From contig NZ_LGDG01000026.1 of NCBI RefSeq assembly GCF_001279775.1, forward strand, positions 1 to 19,003: a stretch of DNA of 19,003 nt. Reading direction: 5' to 3'. Below the pieces are notes generated by a model. That model was not told the origin of the DNA, searched no databases, and saw only the letters and a program-made list of their open reading frames with translations. The DNA comes from Streptomyces sp. MMG1533 (lineage in GTDB: Bacteria; Actinomycetota; Actinomycetes; Streptomycetales; Streptomycetaceae). Made by a program: the position numbers and the translations under genes. This document shows positions 1 through 7,524 of the stretch, piece after piece; positions within the stretch are counted from its first letter, which is position 1, and each line of letters starts with the position of its first letter.

Positions 1-135
1 CGCCGTTCCGAGGACGGACCCCCCCCGACACGGCCCCGACCCCCCACGACCGAAGGCGCAACGCGCACCCCACATGCGCCAAGCACCCCACAGGTACAAG
101 CTGAAAGTGCAAGCCTCCCGCCCCAGGAGGACAAG

Positions 136-1521
136 ATGACCGCCACCCACCCCACCCCCGCCCTCTTCGCCCTGTCCGACATCAAGGGCCCGGTCCTGCG
201 CCCCGGCGAAGACGGCTACGCCGACGAGGTCACGGGCTTCAACCTGTCCGCCCTGCACACCCCCGACGTGGTCATAGGAGCAACCGGCACCGACGACATC
301 GTCGCGGCAATGCGCTGGGCAACCGCGACCAACACCCCGGTAGCAGTCCAGGCCACCGGCCACGGCGCCAACTTCCCCATAGACAGCGGCCTGTTGATCA
401 CGACCACCCGCATGACGGACGTAAGGATCGACCCGGCCAACCGCACCGCCACCACAGCCGCCGGCGCAAAGTGGCGGCACGTCCTCGACGCCGCGGCCCC
501 CCACGGCCTCGCCGCCCTCACCGGCACCTCCACGGACGCAGGCGTCGTCGGCTACACCCTCGGGGGCGGCCTCCCCGTCCTCGGCCGAACCTACGGCTAC
601 GCGGCCGACCTGGTCCGCTCCTTCCAGGTCGTCACCCCCGACGGCACCCTCCACGACGCGAACCGGACCACCGAACCCGAACTGTTCTGGGCCCTACGCG
701 GCGGAAAGGGCAACGTAGGCGTGGTCACCCAACTGACCTTCGACCTGCTCGACCTCCCTCGCGTCCTCGGCGGCGGCATATACACCCCCGGCAAGCACAC
801 CGAGCCGCTCCTGCGAGCATGGGCGGAGTGGACACGCACCGTCCCGAACGAGATGTGCAGCGCGTTCAGCCTCCTGCGCCTCCCCCCGATCCCCCAGATC
901 CCCGAACCCCTGCGCGGCGGATTCTGGGCCCGGGTGGCAATCACCTGGACCGGCGACACGGAAGAGGGCGAACGCCTCATCGAGCCCATGCGCGAGGCCG
1001 CCCCCGTGGCAGTCGACACAGTCGAGGAGATGGACTTCGCGGAAGTCGACCGCATCTACCTGGAGCCCCAGGACCCGCTCCCCGCCCGCGAATCCTGCGC
1101 TCTTCTCCACGACCTGACCCCGGACGCCATCCGCACGTTCCTGGACCAGGTGGGCCCGGACAACCCCGACTGCCCGCTCCTCCTGGTGGAGATCCGCCAC
1201 ATGGGCGGAGCCCTGTCCCGCCCGGCGGCCGTCGAGGACGCGATCTGCGCCCGCGACGCCGAGTACTTCCTGGAAACGGTGGCGGTCCTGGCCGCCCCAC
1301 CCGCCGCCGAGGCCGTGGAACAGGCCACGGCAGCCCTCCACGAGGCGATGGCCCCGTACGGCACGGGCCGCACGATGGTCAACATCCACGGCACCCCGGG
1401 CGACGAACAGGACCGAGCCCGCGCTTGGACCCCGGAGGTCTACGCCCACCTGCAGCACGCCAAGTCGACCTACGACCCGGAAAACCTCCTGCGCTACGGC
1501 CACACGGTGACGCCGGCCTGA
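136..1521 (+). CDS. FAD-binding oxidoreductase (berberine-bridge/BBE type)
   Basis: A 461-residue flavoprotein of the FAD_binding_4 plus BBE family, which oxidises small molecules and hands electrons to O2; the substrate cannot be read from the sequence. The FAD domain spans about residues 40-210. ATGHG at 73-77 supplies His76, the usual site of 8-alpha-histidyl FAD attachment. A GYTLGGGLPVLGRTYG loop and ELFWALRGGKGNVGVVT complete the flavin pocket. The second flavin-linking Cys of bicovalent family members is absent, so single covalent attachment is expected. The C-terminal BBE segment ends in YDPENLLRYGH. There is no signal peptide, so the protein is probably cytosolic. The start is well supported: AGGAGG at 125-130, then 5 bases, then ATG. 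The gene stands alone and converges on hemD. It uses the rare codon ATA three times and many A-ending codons, hinting at a different history from the haem operon. Confidence 0.9.
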   Translation: MTATHPTPALFALSDIKGPVLRPGEDGYADEVTGFNLSALHTPDVVIGATGTDDIVAAMRWATATNTPVAVQATGHGANFPIDSGLLITTTRMTDVRIDPANRTATTAAGAKWRHVLDAAAPHGLAALTGTSTDAGVVGYTLGGGLPVLGRTYGYAADLVRSFQVVTPDGTLHDANRTTEPELFWALRGGKGNVGVVTQLTFDLLDLPRVLGGGIYTPGKHTEPLLRAWAEWTRTVPNEMCSAFSLLRLPPIPQIPEPLRGGFWARVAITWTGDTEEGERLIEPMREAAPVAVDTVEEMDFAEVDRIYLEPQDPLPARESCALLHDLTPDAIRTFLDQVGPDNPDCPLLLVEIRHMGGALSRPAAVEDAICARDAEYFLETVAVLAAPPAAEAVEQATAALHEAMAPYGTGRTMVNIHGTPGDEQDRARAWTPEVYAHLQHAKSTYDPENLLRYGHTVTPA

Positions 1522-1544
1522 GGATCAGCCCGCCGTACGCCCCC

Positions 1545-1639
1545 GCAGCCTGACCAGGTGGCCGCAAGGCGACACATCGCCCCGGCAGCCACGCAGCCTG
1601 ACCAGGTGGCCGCAAGGCGATACATCGCCCCGCAGCCAC
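1545..1639. repeat. 48-bp tandem duplication forming two hairpins
   Basis: Two adjacent copies, starting at 1545 and 1593, both begin GCAGCCTGACCAGGTGGCCG. They differ only by a C-to-T change and one missing G near the end of copy 2. Each copy can fold as GTGGC / GGCGA - 4-nt loop - TCGCC / GCCAC (first copy 1558-1592). Both differences fall in loops, so the stems are kept. The repeat lies between the convergent oxidoreductase gene and hemD and may act as a bidirectional terminator; there is no T-tract. Confidence 0.85.
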
Positions 1640-1656
1640 GAGCCACGCAGCCCGAT

Positions 1657-3378
1657 TCAGGTCGTCGTACGCCTCCGCCGCGCGCCCGGCCGCCGCTCAC
1701 TCGGCCGCGTCACCGCATCCCCCGCCTCCAGCGCCGCGGCTCTCCGCCGCAGCCCGAAGTCGGCAAGAGCCTCGGCGAGCTTGTGCACGGACGGCTCGGG
1801 AGCCATGACATCCACCCGAAGCCCATGCTCCTCGGCGGTCTTGGCCGTAGCGGGCCCGATACACGCGATAACCGTCACGTTGTGCGGCTTACCGGCGATA
1901 CCCACCAGGTTCCGCACGGTGGAAGACGAAGTGAACAGCACGGCGTCGAACCCGCCGCCCTTGATCGCCTCCCGGGTCTCGGCCGGCGGCGGCGACGCCC
2001 GCACGGTCCGATAGGCGGTGACGTCGTCGACCTCCCACCCGAGCTCGATCAGCCCCGCCACCAGCGTCTCGGTGGCGATGTCGGCGCGCGGCAGGAAGAC
2101 CCTGTCGATCGGATCGAACACCGGGTCGTAGGGAGGCCAGTCCTCCAGCAACCCGGCCGCCGACTGCTCCCCGCTCGGCACGAGATCAGGCTTCACACCG
2201 AAGGCGACCAGCGCCTTGGCGGTCTGCTCCCCCACCGCGGCGACCTTGATGCCGGCGAAGGCGCGCGCATCGAGCCCGTACTCCTCGAACTTCTCCCGAA
2301 CGGCCTTCACGGCATTCACGCTCGTGAAAGCGATCCACTCGTACCGCCCGGTCACCAGCCCCTTGACCGCCCGCTCCATCTGCTGGGGCGTGCGCGGCGG
2401 CTCGACGGCGATCGTCGGCACCTCGTGCGGCACGGCCCCGTAGGACCGCAGTTGGTCGGAGAGCGAAGCCGCCTGCTCCTTGGTGCGCGGCACGAGCACC
2501 TTCCAGCCGAACAGCGGCTTGGACTCGAACCACGAGAGCTGCTCACGCTGAGCCGTGGCGGACCGCTCACCGACCACGGCTATCACCGGCCGCCCGCCGT
2601 CAGGGGACGGCAGCACCTTGGCCTGCTTCAGCGTCTGGGCAATGGTCCCCAGGGTCGCGGTCCAGGTCCGCTGCCGGGTCGTCGTACCGGCGACGGTGAC
2701 CGTCAGCGGCGTATCGGGCTTACGCCCGGCGGAAACCAGCTCACCGGCAGCGGCAGCGACAGAATCCAGGGTCGTCGACACGACAACGGTCCCGTCGGAC
2801 GCCCCCACCTCCGTCCAGCACCGGTCGGAAGCGGTCCGCGCATCCACGAACCGGACGTCCGCGCCCTCGGCGTCCCGCAGCGGCACACCGGCATAAGCAG
2901 GCACGCCGACAGCAGCCGCGACGCCGGGAACGACCTCGAAAGGCACGCCCGCGGCGGCGCACGCCAGCATCTCCTCGGCGGCGTACGCGTCGAGTCCGGG
3001 ATCCCCGGACACCGCACGCACGACCCGCCTGCCGCCCCGCGCGGCCTCCATGACAAGATGTGCGGCATCCCGCACGACGGGGACACCCACGGTCGTTGAC
3101 GCACCGTCAACAACCGTCAGTTGAGGCGCGCCTGTGCCCGGAGTCGGACCGGAAGACAGATCCGCAGAGGGATCCGAATCCGTGTTCACGACGGCAACGC
3201 CGGACCTGGCGTGCGAACGTACGACGTCGAGCACTTCGTGCCCGGCGACGAGGACGTCCGCGTTCGCCAGCGCCTCGACAGCGCGAAGAGTCAGCAGTCC
3301 CGGATCCCCGGGTCCGGCACCAAGGAAGGTGACGTGCCCGTGTTCCGGACCGGCGGCGGGAAGAGTGGTGGGGCTCAC
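1657..3378 (-). CDS. hemD: Uroporphyrinogen-III synthase fused to a uroporphyrinogen methyltransferase-like domain
   Basis: A 573-residue two-domain cytosolic enzyme of tetrapyrrole synthesis. Residues 15-250 resemble the CobA/SUMT methyltransferase fold: the SAM-binding loop GAGPGDPGLLTL (20-31) and SGDPG (124-128) followed by EVVPG (148-152). Residues about 291-545 are a HemD domain (VLVPRTKEQAASL, FTSVNAVKAV, LFTSSSTVRNL, IGPATAKTAEEHGL), which cyclises hydroxymethylbilane to uroporphyrinogen III. The end is a basic tail. The start is the GTG at 3378, whose GTGA overlaps the hemC stop, with GGGGAG upstream; longer readings run back into hemC. The methyltransferase half lacks the canonical RLKGGDPFVFGRG second signature, so its activity is uncertain. 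It is the last gene of the rex-hemACD operon. The hemB gene, which follows hemD in some actinobacteria, is not here. Confidence 0.93.
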   Translation of the reverse strand: MSPTTLPAAGPEHGHVTFLGAGPGDPGLLTLRAVEALANADVLVAGHEVLDVVRSHARSGVAVVNTDSDPSADLSSGPTPGTGAPQLTVVDGASTTVGVPVVRDAAHLVMEAARGGRRVVRAVSGDPGLDAYAAEEMLACAAAGVPFEVVPGVAAAVGVPAYAGVPLRDAEGADVRFVDARTASDRCWTEVGASDGTVVVSTTLDSVAAAAGELVSAGRKPDTPLTVTVAGTTTRQRTWTATLGTIAQTLKQAKVLPSPDGGRPVIAVVGERSATAQREQLSWFESKPLFGWKVLVPRTKEQAASLSDQLRSYGAVPHEVPTIAVEPPRTPQQMERAVKGLVTGRYEWIAFTSVNAVKAVREKFEEYGLDARAFAGIKVAAVGEQTAKALVAFGVKPDLVPSGEQSAAGLLEDWPPYDPVFDPIDRVFLPRADIATETLVAGLIELGWEVDDVTAYRTVRASPPPAETREAIKGGGFDAVLFTSSSTVRNLVGIAGKPHNVTVIACIGPATAKTAEEHGLRVDVMAPEPSVHKLAEALADFGLRRRAAALEAGDAVTRPSERRPGARRRRTTT

Positions 3379-4334
3379 AGTGCTCGCTCCCCCATCAGAC
3401 CGGCCGCGCCCTGGGCAAGCATCTCGGCAGCGAGTTCGCGACCGAGCGCCATTGCCTGGTCGTACGTCTCGGGCACGGGACCGGTGGTGGACAACTGCAC
3501 CATCCGCGAGCCGTCGGTCGTGCCGACGACGCCGCGCAGGCGCATTTCCTTGACAATCTGCCCGTCGGCCAGAAGGTCGGCCAGCGCGCCCACAGGGGCG
3601 CTGCAACCGGCCTCCAGGGCGGCGAGCAGGGACCGTTCGGCGGTGACGGCGGCCCGTGTGAACGGGTCGTCGAGCTCACCGAGCGCTGCGATCAGGTCCG
3701 CGTTGTCCGCGGCACATTCGATCGCGAGTGCCCCCTGGCCGGGGGCGGGCAAAATCGTGTCGACCGACAGGAAGTCGGTCACTTCATCGCTGCGGCCGAT
3801 CCGATTCAGACCAGCGGCGGCCAGCACCACGGCATCGAGCTCACCGTCGCGCACGAAACCTATCCGCGTGTCGACGTTCCCCCGGATCGGAAGCGTCTCG
3901 ATGTCCAGCCCGTGGCTGCGCGCGTACGCGTTCAGCTGGGCCATCCGCCGCGGCGAACCCGTACCGATGCGCGCCCCGCGGGGCAGGTCGGTGAACTTCA
4001 GCGCGTCCCGGGCGACGATGACGTCCCTCGGGTCCTCGCGCTGCGGTATGGCGGCCAGCGCCAGCTCGTCGGGCTGCCCGGTCGGCAGGTCCTTCAGCGA
4101 ATGAACCGCGAAGTCGACCTCCCCCTTCAGCAGCGCCTCCCGCAGCGCGGTCACGAAGACGCCCGTGCCGCCGATCTGCGCGAGCTGTTCGCGGGAGACG
4201 TCGCCGTACGTGGTGATCTCGACGAGCTCGACGGGCCGTCCGGTCACCTGGCTCACGGCGTCCGCGACCTGCCCGGACTGGGCCCTGGCGAGTTTGCTCC
4301 GCCTGGTCCCGAGCCTCAATGCCTTGCTACTCAT
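3375..4334 (-). CDS. hemC: Porphobilinogen deaminase (hydroxymethylbilane synthase)
   Basis: A 319-residue enzyme, normal length for HemC, that joins four porphobilinogen units into hydroxymethylbilane, the substrate of HemD. Diagnostic stretches are LRLGTRRSKLARAQ near the N-terminus, the catalytic Asp82 in HSLKDLPT, the substrate-binding segment GTGSPRRMAQL (125-134), RGNVDTR (151-157) and GQGALAIE (199-206). Cys244 in EAGCSAPVG carries the dipyrromethane cofactor. All key residues are present. The ATG overlaps the hemA stop (ATGA), and GAGGG lies just upstream, so translation is probably coupled. The stop overlaps the GTG of hemD. It acts in the cytosol and is co-transcribed from the Rex-controlled promoter. 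Confidence 0.97.
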   Translation of the reverse strand: MSSKALRLGTRRSKLARAQSGQVADAVSQVTGRPVELVEITTYGDVSREQLAQIGGTGVFVTALREALLKGEVDFAVHSLKDLPTGQPDELALAAIPQREDPRDVIVARDALKFTDLPRGARIGTGSPRRMAQLNAYARSHGLDIETLPIRGNVDTRIGFVRDGELDAVVLAAAGLNRIGRSDEVTDFLSVDTILPAPGQGALAIECAADNADLIAALGELDDPFTRAAVTAERSLLAALEAGCSAPVGALADLLADGQIVKEMRLRGVVGTTDGSRMVQLSTTGPVPETYDQAMALGRELAAEMLAQGAAGLMGERAL

Positions 4335-6100
4335 GCCGGCCCTCGGTTCTTGCTGTTCTCAGGTTCATCGTCGGCGCGGTCGGCCCGGGAGACGGCGGCC
4401 ACCGTCTCGGGGTCGAGGTCGAACAGGGTCCGCAGCGCGTCCGCGTACCCGGCGCCGCCGGGCTCGGCCGCGAGCTGCTTGACCCGTACGGTCGGCGCGT
4501 GCAGCAGCTTGTCGACGACGCGCTTCACGGTCTGCGTGATCTCGGCGCGGTGCTTGTCGTCGAGGCCGGGCAGCCGCCCGTCGAGCCGGGCGATCTCGTT
4601 CGCGACCACGTCGGCGGCCATCGTCCGCAGCGCGACCACGGTGGGCGTGATGTGCGCGGCCCGGAGCGCCGCCCCGAAGGCCGCGACCTCGTCGGCGACG
4701 ATACGGCGGACCTGGTCGACGTCGGCCGCCATCGGGGCGTCGGCGGAAGCTTCCGCCAGCGACTCGATGTCCATGAGCCGCACCCCGACCAGCCGGTGCA
4801 CGGCCGCGTCGATGTCGCGGGGCATGGCGAGGTCGAGGAGGAAGAGGGTCGGCTCGGGCCGCGGGATCTCGGCGACGGGCTCGGGCCTGCGCCGCTCGGG
4901 CACCCGGCCGACGGCGGCCGCGGCGGCGGCGAGCGCCGCGATGACGTCCGCCTCCTCGGCCGGGTCGAGCACGGTGACGGCACCCGCCGGGGCGGAGGTC
5001 TGCTGACGCGTGACGCCGTTGTCCACCCAGGCCGCGTGCTGTTCCAGGTCGGCGGCGGCCATCCCGGCCACGGCTGCCTCCCCGAGCACGGAGAACCCGG
5101 CGGTCGCCTGCTGCACGGCCGGCAGATCCAGCGGACAGCCCTCCTCGGTGCCCAGACTGGTGGGCGGGAGGTCATCTCGTCCGGCTGCCGCCACGGCCGT
5201 AGGACCGGAGTCGCCACCCGACGGTGAAACGCTCCCGCTCTCCGCGACGGCCGCTCCCGAACGGCCCTCGACCGCCGCCGCGACCGCCTCGGCCGTCAGG
5301 ACCAGCCCCGTCGCGCCCGTACAGGAGACGACGAGATCGGCACGTGTCAGCTCGACCGGCACCGATTCCATCGGTACCGCGCGGGCCAGCACGTCCGTGT
5401 CGTCGCCTTCCGCCAGGATCTGGGCGAGCCGCTCGGCACGGTCGGGCGTGCGGTTGGCGACGACGATCTCGGCGACACCGGCACGCGCGAGCGTGGCCGC
5501 GGCCAGCGAGGACATCGAACCGGCGCCGATGACCAGGGCCTTCTTGCTCCGGGCCCACTGCTCGACGGCCTGTCCGTCGGACAGCTGCTCCAGGCCGAAG
5601 GTGACCAGGGACTGCCCGGCCCGGTCTATGCCGGTCTCGGAGTGGGCGCGCTTGCCCACGCGGAGGGCCTGTTGGAACAGGTCGTTCAGCAGCCGCCCGG
5701 CGGAGTGCACGTCCTGCGCCTTGGCGAGGGAGTCCTTGATCTGGCCGAGGATCTGACCCTCGCCGACGACCATGGAGTCGAGTCCGCAGGCCACCGAGAA
5801 GAGGTGATGGACGGCCCGGTCCTCGTAGTGCACGTACAGATAGGGAGTGAGCTCCTCCAGCCCCACCCCGCTGTGCTGGGCGAGCAGCGTGGACACCTCG
5901 GCGACACCGGCGTGGAACTTGTCCACGTCGGCGTACAGCTCGATGCGGTTGCAGGTCGCGAGGACCGCGGCCTCGGTGGCGGGCTCGGCGGCGACGGTGT
6001 CCTGGAGCAGCTTGATCTGTGCGTCCGCGTTCAGCGCCGCCCGCTCCAGCACGCTGACCGGGGCGCTGCGGTGGCTCAGCCCGACGACGAGGAGACTCAT
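4331..6100 (-). CDS. hemA: Glutamyl-tRNA reductase
   Basis: A 589-residue enzyme reducing glutamyl-tRNA(Glu) with NADPH to glutamate-1-semialdehyde, the first committed step of C5-pathway haem synthesis. Cys50 in LATCNRIELYA is the catalytic nucleophile. SVACGLDSMVVGEGQILGQIK (102-122) is the family signature. IGAGSMSSLAA (191-201) and VVANRT form the NADPH-binding core. LFLLDLAMPRDID (419-431) completes that domain, and the C-terminal helices form the dimerisation domain. About 135 residues (278-415), rich in Ala, Ser, Gly and Pro, are inserted in the NADPH domain, making it much longer than the roughly 420-residue E. coli enzyme. Long HemA proteins are, as I recall, usual in Streptomyces. 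The ATG overlaps the rex stop (ATGA) with no strong Shine-Dalgarno, so translation is probably coupled. Confidence 0.97.
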   Translation of the reverse strand: MSLLVVGLSHRSAPVSVLERAALNADAQIKLLQDTVAAEPATEAAVLATCNRIELYADVDKFHAGVAEVSTLLAQHSGVGLEELTPYLYVHYEDRAVHHLFSVACGLDSMVVGEGQILGQIKDSLAKAQDVHSAGRLLNDLFQQALRVGKRAHSETGIDRAGQSLVTFGLEQLSDGQAVEQWARSKKALVIGAGSMSSLAAATLARAGVAEIVVANRTPDRAERLAQILAEGDDTDVLARAVPMESVPVELTRADLVVSCTGATGLVLTAEAVAAAVEGRSGAAVAESGSVSPSGGDSGPTAVAAAGRDDLPPTSLGTEEGCPLDLPAVQQATAGFSVLGEAAVAGMAAADLEQHAAWVDNGVTRQQTSAPAGAVTVLDPAEEADVIAALAAAAAAVGRVPERRRPEPVAEIPRPEPTLFLLDLAMPRDIDAAVHRLVGVRLMDIESLAEASADAPMAADVDQVRRIVADEVAAFGAALRAAHITPTVVALRTMAADVVANEIARLDGRLPGLDDKHRAEITQTVKRVVDKLLHAPTVRVKQLAAEPGGAGYADALRTLFDLDPETVAAVSRADRADDEPENSKNRGPA

Positions 6101-6861
6101 GCCGGCATCACGGCGGGGACGTCCCCGTCTGGGCCCTTGTCGGCGGACGCCTTGCGGGCGACGGCGTGCGGGACCGCGCCGTCTGCGGCGGCGGCCTCCT
6201 CGCCGGCCTTGCGCTGCTCGTGGAAGGCGAGGATCTGCAGCTCGATGGAGAGGTCGACCTTGCGCACGTCGACGCCGTCCGGCACGGACAGCACGGTCGG
6301 CGCGAAGTTCAGGATGGAGGTGACTCCGGCGGCCACGAGCCGCTCGCAGACCTGCTGGGCGGCACCGGCGGGCGTGGCGATGACCCCGATGGACACGCCG
6401 TTGTCCTCGATGATCTTTTCCAGCTCGTCGGTGTGCTGGACGGGGATCCCGGCGACGGGCTTTCCGGCCATCGCGGGGTCGGCGTCAATGAGCGCCGCGA
6501 CCCGGAAACCGCGCGAGGCGAACCCGCCGTAATTGGCGAGGGCGGCGCCGAGGTTGCCGATACCGACGATCACTACCGGCCAGTCCTGGGTCAGGCCCAG
6601 CTCACGGGAGATCTGGTAGACGAGGTACTCGACGTCGTAGCCCACACCACGCGTTCCGTAGGAGCCCAGGTACGAGAAGTCCTTGCGCAGCTTCGCGGAG
6701 TTGACCCCGGCGGCGGCCGCGAGCTCCTCGGAGGAGACCGTGGGTACCGAGCGCTCCGACAGTGCGGTCAGCGCGCGGAGGTACAGCGGAAGGCGGGCGA
6801 CGGTGGCCTCGGGAATCCCTCGGCTACGGGTCGCCGGTCGGTGAGTTCGGCCAGTTGCCAC
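6097..6861 (-). CDS. rex: Redox-sensing transcriptional repressor Rex
   Basis: A 254-residue repressor that senses the NADH/NAD+ ratio: NADH binding releases it from DNA. Residues about 15-75 form the winged-helix DNA-binding domain (EATVARLPLYLRALTAL, ELAAAAGVNSAKLRKD, SYLGSYGTRGVGY). The Rossmann NADH-binding domain follows, with VGIGNLGAAL (99-108) and acidic D126 after the second strand. The C-terminal swapped helix ends the fold near LSIELQILAFHE, followed by a variable tail. The start is the GTG at 6861 (MATGRTHRP), with GCAGGAG about five bases upstream; longer readings extend through the promoter and lack family similarity. Its own operator lies at 6936-6957, so it should autoregulate and control hemACD. 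In S. coelicolor, Rex also controls respiratory genes such as cydABCD. Confidence 0.97.
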   Translation of the reverse strand: MATGRTHRPATRSRGIPEATVARLPLYLRALTALSERSVPTVSSEELAAAAGVNSAKLRKDFSYLGSYGTRGVGYDVEYLVYQISRELGLTQDWPVVIVGIGNLGAALANYGGFASRGFRVAALIDADPAMAGKPVAGIPVQHTDELEKIIEDNGVSIGVIATPAGAAQQVCERLVAAGVTSILNFAPTVLSVPDGVDVRKVDLSIELQILAFHEQRKAGEEAAAADGAVPHAVARKASADKGPDGDVPAVMPA

Positions 6862-6926
6862 GGTGCTCCTGCGGGTAGAGCGGGGCTGCAGGCGGTCACA
6901 CGTTCCTGGACCGCCCCGTCGACAGC

Positions 6927-6955
6927 AGGCTATGTCTTTGTGAACGCGTGCACAA
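6927..6955 (-). promoter_or_regulatory. Predicted rex-hemACD promoter
   Basis: On the minus strand, TTGTGC (6955-6950) and TAGCCT (6932-6927) are separated by 17 bases. This gives a start near 6920 and a leader of about 60 nt before the rex GTG. The Rex operator covers the -35 box and most of the spacer, as expected for repression. The boxes are moderate matches and are inferred, not mapped. Confidence 0.55.
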
Positions 6956-6957
6956 AG
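6936..6957. promoter_or_regulatory. Rex operator (ROP)
   Basis: The core TGTGAACGCGTGCACA (6939-6954) differs by one base from the known Rex consensus TGTGAACGCGTTCACA. The palindrome extends to 22 bp, CTTTGTG...CACAAAG, with 10 of 11 pairs complementary; the only mismatch is A6943/G6950. Position and sequence match the operator known for the rex-hemACD operon of S. coelicolor. Confidence 0.93.
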
Positions 6958-7075
6958 ATGGTGTCCGATTTGCCCGGCCAACGTGACCGGGGTCACGCGC
7001 CCCCGGCGCACGCGTACGGAACCGGCACATGCGCACCACCGTTCCTCTGCTCCTGGGGGCAAAACCGCACACTCT

Positions 7076-7103
7076 CCTCTACGATCCCCGCCCCCGAGAC
7101 CAA
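7076..7103 (-). promoter_or_regulatory. Possible second, upstream rex promoter
   Basis: On the minus strand, TTGGTC (7103-7098) and TAGAGG (7081-7076) are 16 bases apart in the 281-bp gap between the glutaredoxin-like gene and rex. Nothing else supports it. The rest of this gap holds only the Rex operator and promoter. Confidence 0.25.
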
Positions 7104-7142
7104 GTCGCCGTCGATCCTAAGCGAGGTTCCGGACCAGTTGGA

Positions 7143-7421
7143 CTACTCGGTCAGGGCCTTCCGGAGCCGATCCTCGTTCACACGCCAGAAGGTGTGCTGC
7201 TCTCCGTCGACGAGCACGACGGGGATCTGTTCCCAGTACCTGTCGTGGAGTTGGGGGTCCCGGGTGATGTCCTTCTGCTCCCAGGGAACGCCGAGATCGG
7301 CGCAGACCTTCTCGACCACGATCTGTGCGTCATCACACAGATGACACCCGGGCTTGCGGACGAGAGTGACGAGCCGGTCCTGCGGGGCCCTGCGTGCGTT
7401 GCGCCGAAAGATGGGAGTCAT
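7143..7421 (-). CDS. Glutaredoxin-like thiol protein (DUF836 type)
   Basis: A 92-residue single-domain thioredoxin-fold protein. The strand LVTLVRKPG leads into the redox motif CHLC (Cys26, Cys29) and a long helix DDAQIVVEKVCADLG. EQIPVVLVDG carries the expected cis-proline (Pro67). The C-terminal helix is RVNEDRLRKAL. It presumably reduces disulfides in the cytosol; its partner is unknown. The start used is the ATG at 7421, with GCGAGA nine bases upstream. An in-frame ATG at 7430 would add MAD but has almost no spacing to a ribosome site. It lies upstream of rex on the same strand, 281 bp away and divergent from the HAD-IB gene. M. tuberculosis also has a glutaredoxin-like gene (Rv0508, as I recall) beside hemA, which suggests an old link to redox-tuned haem synthesis. 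Confidence 0.9.
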   Translation of the reverse strand: MTPIFRRNARRAPQDRLVTLVRKPGCHLCDDAQIVVEKVCADLGVPWEQKDITRDPQLHDRYWEQIPVVLVDGEQHTFWRVNEDRLRKALTE

Positions 7422-7511
7422 GTCGGCCATTCTCGCGCTGTTTAACGGCACAGTCGCGGAGAGTTCACACCCTTCAAACCTCTCGACTCCGGAACCACCG
7501 AACAAACTGGC

Positions 7512-7524
7512 TATGCTCACGCCA
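7512..7524 (+). promoter_or_regulatory. Candidate -10 box for a leaderless HAD-IB transcript
   Basis: TATGCT (7512-7517) lies six bases before the ATG at 7524, and no Shine-Dalgarno sequence precedes that ATG. The spacing fits transcription starting at or next to the start codon, a common arrangement in Streptomyces. No clear -35 box is visible; GGAACC at 7491-7496 is the nearest candidate, at a short 15-base spacing. Confidence 0.4.

Noticed and set aside
1545..1639. CRISPR array
   Set aside because: Only two adjacent copies with no unique spacers and no cas genes.
1558..3099. Long plus-strand open frame of over 500 codons opposite hemD
   Set aside because: Its product is Arg/Gly/His/Pro-rich with no recognisable domain; it is a GC-driven shadow of hemD. 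Similar frames opposite hemC, hemA, rex, the acyltransferase, the epimerase, acuC and the MFS gene were dropped for the same reason.
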